16,507 bases of DNA, taken from positions 517 to 17,023 of the forward strand of contig CAJONA010000009.1 in NCBI GenBank assembly GCA_905235755.1. Reading direction: 5' to 3'. The notes below the pieces were generated by a model, which saw nothing but the letters and a program-made list of their open reading frames with translations, ran no database searches and was not told the DNA's origin. Numbering within the stretch: position 1 is the first letter of the stretch; each line of letters begins with the position of its first letter. This document shows positions 13,162 through 16,507 of the stretch, piece by piece. This DNA is from an uncultured Clostridia bacterium. Its GTDB lineage: Bacteria > Bacillota > Clostridia > Oscillospirales > CAG-272. Made by a program: the position numbers and the translations under genes.

Positions 13162-14010
13162 ATGAAATTCAAATATCTCGGAACCGCGGCGGCGGAAGGG
13201 ATCCCCGCTTTATTCTGCAAATGCGAAAGATGCGCGGAGGCGCGCAGACTCGGAGGAAAAAATATACGCTCGCGCACGCAGGCGATCGTCGACGGCACGC
13301 TTGTGATCGATTGGCCGCCCGACGCTTTTATGCACATGGCGCAAAACGGCATCGATTATACCGATATCGCATCAGTTATAATAACGCATATCCATGAGGA
13401 CCACTATTATCCGCAGGATTTCGGAACGAGGCGAAAATGGTTCGCTATGCTCGACGACTCGACGCCTCAGCTCGACGTTTACGGCTCGGAGGACCTTTTT
13501 GAGCAGTTTATGATAAACGTGGAAAAGCACCAGCGTCAATTCCCGAAAGACATACCGAACACGGTAAATCTTAAAATTGTTCCCGCTTACGAAACGTTCA
13601 CAGCGAGCGGCTTCGATATCACGCCGCTTCCGGCATATCACGGCACGGCTCACCCGTACATATATCTGATCGAAAAAGACGGCAAGGCGATGATATACGG
13701 GCACGATACGGATATTTTTTACGATGAGGTGTTTGATTTTCTGTCTGAGCGCGGTACAAAGCTGAATTTTGTGACGCTCGACTGCACGATGGGCACAAGG
13801 ACGTTCAAATATCACGGACATATGAGCCTTGAAAGAAACGTCGAGGTCAAAAACAGATTGATCGAGCAGGGAAACGCCGATGAAAATACAATATTCGCCG
13901 TCAATCATTTTTCGCATAACGGATATAACATCATTTACGACGAAATGAAAGAGGCGGCAGGGAAATTCGGCTTTATCGTATCGTATGACGGAATGGAGAT
14001 AGAGTTTTGA
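13162..14010 (+). CDS. PhnP-like metallo-beta-lactamase-fold hydrolase
   Basis: A 282-aa MBL-fold protein. THIHEDHYYP (75-84) is the HxHxDH metal motif (His76, His78, Asp80, His81). Further ligand candidates are His160/His164, GHDTD (180-184) and VNHFSHNG (247-254) with His249/His252. An N-terminal FCKCERC (18-24) resembles the structural zinc-binding cysteine cluster of PhnP, the phosphoribosyl 1,2-cyclic phosphate phosphodiesterase, and the opening KYLGTAAAEGIP (4-15) fits that family. It probably hydrolyses a phosphodiester or cyclic phosphate. No phosphonate (phn) genes are nearby, so the true substrate is unknown. GGAAAGGA precedes the ATG; it is co-transcribed with the RpiB-like gene and followed by a terminator. 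Confidence 0.88.
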   Translation: MKFKYLGTAAAEGIPALFCKCERCAEARRLGGKNIRSRTQAIVDGTLVIDWPPDAFMHMAQNGIDYTDIASVIITHIHEDHYYPQDFGTRRKWFAMLDDSTPQLDVYGSEDLFEQFMINVEKHQRQFPKDIPNTVNLKIVPAYETFTASGFDITPLPAYHGTAHPYIYLIEKDGKAMIYGHDTDIFYDEVFDFLSERGTKLNFVTLDCTMGTRTFKYHGHMSLERNVEVKNRLIEQGNADENTIFAVNHFSHNGYNIIYDEMKEAAGKFGFIVSYDGMEIEF

Positions 14011-14024
14011 TTTTTACGCAGTAA

Positions 14025-14062
14025 AAAATCGGAGCGGATGTATGGACATCCGCTCCGATTTT
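14025..14062. terminator. Bidirectional intrinsic terminator
   Basis: Arms 14025-14041 and 14046-14062 are perfectly complementary around a 4-nt loop ATGG, with A-rich and T-rich ends. It separates the convergent MBL and GH38 genes and can serve both. Confidence 0.92.
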
Positions 14063-14067
14063 GCTGT

Positions 14068-16507
14068 TTATTTTGTAATAATAACCGTTTTTATCTCAAA
14101 CGGGCGGAACGAAAGCGCCGCTTTGCCGTCTGACAGCGGTATTTCATCCGATATTTCTTCAAGCAGATTTGACGCAAACGCGCGTTTGGCGCCGCAAAGA
14201 TCAATTTCGCAGTTCGTAAGACTTCCTTCGCATTCGTAAATGCGGAGCACCATGGCGCCCTCGATATCCTCGGCGGGCTTTACCGTTTCGCAGATGACGT
14301 TCGGAGCCGATATCTTGACGGGTGCGCTGACGTCGGTTCTTCCCAAAACTTCAAACGGCGCATAATTGAATTTATACGCTTCTTTTACAACGTTTTCGGC
14401 GTTGAACGCGCCGACGTGCGGGAGCAGTGAATAACGCATCGTATGAGCGCCGTTATCGTGTACGGGATCGGGGCGGAAGCAGCCTTTATGCAGCGTCAGC
14501 CTTATATCGCTTCCGTCAGCGGAAATGCCGTATTTGCAGTCGTTGAGTATCGCCACACCGTATCGCGGCTCGGATATGTCGGTCCATTTGTGGTTGCACA
14601 CCTCAAATTTTGCCGCCTCGTAGGTGTTGTTGCGCGTTGCGGGACGCTCGATATGTCCGAACTGAATTTCGTTTTTGACGAAGTTCGATTTTACATATAC
14701 GTCAAACCCCGCTTTCAGCAGCGCGTGGCGCTCGCTCCAATCGAGCGTGACTTCATAGTCTATCCTCGGCATATCTGCATAGAAGACCGTGTCGACGACA
14801 GCCGTCGAACGCGGGCTGAGCCGATATTTTGCGCGTATGCGGTATTCGACCGTTCCGACGGAAACGACTTCGCGTGAGATGATGTCTTTTATCGGGAGCA
14901 GTTTTTTGAACACGTCGTCGTCGATGTCCCAGTTGTCGTACATAAGCGACATACTTTCGCCGAAATACAGCGTGCCGAGCGGCGCGCCGTCGGGATTTTT
15001 CACCTGTCTGCCGGTGCGCTTGTCGACAAGCGACGATATATATCCGCACTCATCGAAACGAGCGGAATAAAACGGCGTTTCGAGCGTGCCGTTCTTTTCT
15101 TCAAACGGGATATTCCCGTTTTGAGCTTTCCCGTATGAAAGAGTCGTCGAAGAAAACGCGGGAACGGCCGATCTGATCGCTGTTTTTTCGTTTCCGCGAC
15201 TGTCGGTATATGTTTGGCAGGGAACACCGCCTACCGATATTTTCCCGTCGAGGACTGTCACATCGTCCCTGTCAAAAGATAACGTATTTATGAGGGAAAA
15301 ACGCTTTTCATCTTTGTCGGAGAGCTTTTCGGCATATGATCCGGTAAGGGCGCGCGCATCAAAGATCAGTTTTTCCGTTTCGGGTATCATCGTGTCGTAT
15401 ACGGAGGGATAGCACGTTCCCGGCAGGATGTCGTGGAACTGATTTTTCAGCAGTATCTTCCACAGCCGTTCGCGCGCCTCCGCTTCGTTTTTATCCGCAA
15501 GCACCGACAGGAGCTCCATATCGTGAAGCGCGATCTCCGCAAGACGGTTGTTCTTTTTGACATCGTGCATCTGCGTCAGCGTGCCGCGGTGAAGCTCGAA
15601 ATAAAGCTCGCCGTCGAGTATCGGCAGGCGGTCGTGCCTCGGCTCGACGCGCTCCTTCATAAATCGGCTTGCCGTCGTTTCTTCGACGAGCGGCATACCG
15701 CTCAATTTTTTTGCGCGCCGCAAAAGTTCGAGCGTTTCGTATGACGGGCCGCCTCCGCCGTCGCCGTAACCGTAAGCGATAAGACGGGAGTCGTTTGAGC
15801 GCTTGTCCTCGATCCCTTGGACCGCGCCGTAAACCGTATTTGCGTCCGGCGTCGGGCTCATGCGGTTGAGATGCGTGAGCACCTCGCTGCCGTCGATCCC
15901 GCACCAGCGGAAAGTATCGGTTTTGGGCATATTGAGGTCGCTTTGAAACAGCTTTGCCGTGTAAAAATATTTTATCCCCGCGCCGCGCATTATCTGCGGA
16001 AGAGCGGCGCTGTAACCGAAAGTATCTTCGAGCCAGAACGTATCGGATGTGTACCCGAAATGCTCCTTTGTATATCTTTGTCCGTACAAAAATTGTCGCA
16101 CTATCGCCTCGCCCGACGGGATGTTTACGTCCCCCTCTACCCAAACTCCGCCGTTGGGCTCGTATCTGCCTTCTTTGACTCGGCTTTTGATCCCTTCGAA
16201 TATCGACGGATAGTTTTCGCGCACAAATTCAAGATGAAGAGCTGACGACTGAATGAAATTGTAATCGGGGTATATGTCCATAAGCGTCAGCACTTCCGAA
16301 TACGTGCGCGCGCATTTGCGCGCCGTCTCGGAGACGGACCACAGCCACGCCGTGTCGAGATGAGAATGACCGATCGTTCCGGCATATCCGCGCGATAAGT
16401 CGCTCGTCTCTTCTTTTTTTAGCGCGGGAGCAAGCCTTGCGCGAACCTCTTTTGCCGACGCGATAAGCTCATCATCGCTCGCCGCGCCGACGTCTTGAAT
16501 GAAATAC
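14068..16507 (-). CDS. GH38 family alpha-mannosidase, 5' end beyond the window
   Basis: Retaining alpha-mannosidase that needs a divalent metal. The frame is open to the right edge, giving about 812 visible residues; an internal GTG at 16293 is not the start, because the catalytic signature lies upstream of it. GHSHLDTAWLW (visible residues 46-56) provides metal ligands His49 and Asp51. FWLEDTFGYSAALPQI carries the presumed nucleophile Asp161 (codon 16026-16024), also a metal ligand. GELYFELHRGTLTQ and KNQFHDILPG (His358/Asp359) are further GH38 hallmarks, followed by the C-terminal beta-sandwich domains. Lacking the N-terminus, secretion cannot be judged. It probably trims mannose from glycans, a role in keeping with the amino-sugar catabolism genes at the left, though they are not linked. 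Confidence 0.95.
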   Translation of the reverse strand, partial: YFIQDVGAASDDELIASAKEVRARLAPALKKEETSDLSRGYAGTIGHSHLDTAWLWSVSETARKCARTYSEVLTLMDIYPDYNFIQSSALHLEFVRENYPSIFEGIKSRVKEGRYEPNGGVWVEGDVNIPSGEAIVRQFLYGQRYTKEHFGYTSDTFWLEDTFGYSAALPQIMRGAGIKYFYTAKLFQSDLNMPKTDTFRWCGIDGSEVLTHLNRMSPTPDANTVYGAVQGIEDKRSNDSRLIAYGYGDGGGGPSYETLELLRRAKKLSGMPLVEETTASRFMKERVEPRHDRLPILDGELYFELHRGTLTQMHDVKKNNRLAEIALHDMELLSVLADKNEAEARERLWKILLKNQFHDILPGTCYPSVYDTMIPETEKLIFDARALTGSYAEKLSDKDEKRFSLINTLSFDRDDVTVLDGKISVGGVPCQTYTDSRGNEKTAIRSAVPAFSSTTLSYGKAQNGNIPFEEKNGTLETPFYSARFDECGYISSLVDKRTGRQVKNPDGAPLGTLYFGESMSLMYDNWDIDDDVFKKLLPIKDIISREVVSVGTVEYRIRAKYRLSPRSTAVVDTVFYADMPRIDYEVTLDWSERHALLKAGFDVYVKSNFVKNEIQFGHIERPATRNNTYEAAKFEVCNHKWTDISEPRYGVAILNDCKYGISADGSDIRLTLHKGCFRPDPVHDNGAHTMRYSLLPHVGAFNAENVVKEAYKFNYAPFEVLGRTDVSAPVKISAPNVICETVKPAEDIEGAMVLRIYECEGSLTNCEIDLCGAKRAFASNLLEEISDEIPLSDGKAALSFRPFEIKTVIITK

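Noticed and set aside
16291..16293. GTG as the start of the alpha-mannosidase
   Set aside because: The same frame continues to the window edge and encodes the GH38 metal-binding motif GHSHLD upstream, so this codon is internal.

Overview
The window reads as chromosomal DNA from a Gram-positive, Clostridia-like anaerobe (Firmicutes), probably gut-associated. The grounds are strong AGGAGG-type ribosome binding sites, TTGACA/TATAAT-type promoters, short gaps between co-directional genes, an anti-sigma antagonist (STAS) protein, and teichoic-acid and phosphocholine type surface genes. This is an inference from gene content; no rRNA or other phylogenetic marker is present. No tRNA, CRISPR array, insertion sequence or phage gene was seen.

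Left block (1-3150, minus strand): an amino-sugar catabolic operon. From its promoter near 3122-3150 it runs Gfo/Idh/MocA oxidoreductase, nagB-like deaminase, nagA deacetylase, then a second Gfo/Idh/MocA oxidoreductase cut by the window edge. All are overlapping or nearly touching, so translational coupling is likely. A 14-bp palindrome overlaps the -35 box and is a candidate operator.

Middle-left block (3202-5379, plus strand): a PHP-family phosphoesterase behind a leader of about 180 nt, then an unfamiliar 211-aa protein and a 99-aa STAS protein. The last two look like a diverged anti-sigma factor/antagonist pair. A bidirectional terminator (5345-5379) separates them from a 65-aa convergent remnant of a Gfo/Idh/MocA gene, which kept its own promoter and ribosome binding site.

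Central block (5714-12606, plus strand), the most interesting part: a membrane-anchored alkaline-phosphatase-superfamily protein related in layout to lipoteichoic acid synthases; a 687-aa single-ORF fusion of a YidC/Oxa1 insertase core to a CDP-glycerol glycerophosphotransferase-like (TagB/TagF superfamily) domain; an 81-aa single-span acidic membrane protein; a strong hairpin; a LicC-like nucleotidyltransferase (probably choline-phosphate cytidylyltransferase) with an N-terminal winged helix; and an APC-family permease. The simplest reading is a cell-surface phosphopolymer module. The permease would import the decorating alcohol, amine or amino acid, LicC would activate it as a CDP derivative, the fusion protein would build or transfer a polyol-phosphate chain at the membrane, and the phosphatase-fold protein would transfer or trim phospho-substituents outside.

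Right block: a two-gene operon (12658-14062, plus strand) of an RpiB/LacAB-family isomerase homologue with substituted active-site residues and a PhnP-like metallo-beta-lactamase-fold hydrolase, closed by a bidirectional terminator. Converging on it from the right is a GH38 alpha-mannosidase (minus strand) whose 5' end lies outside the window.
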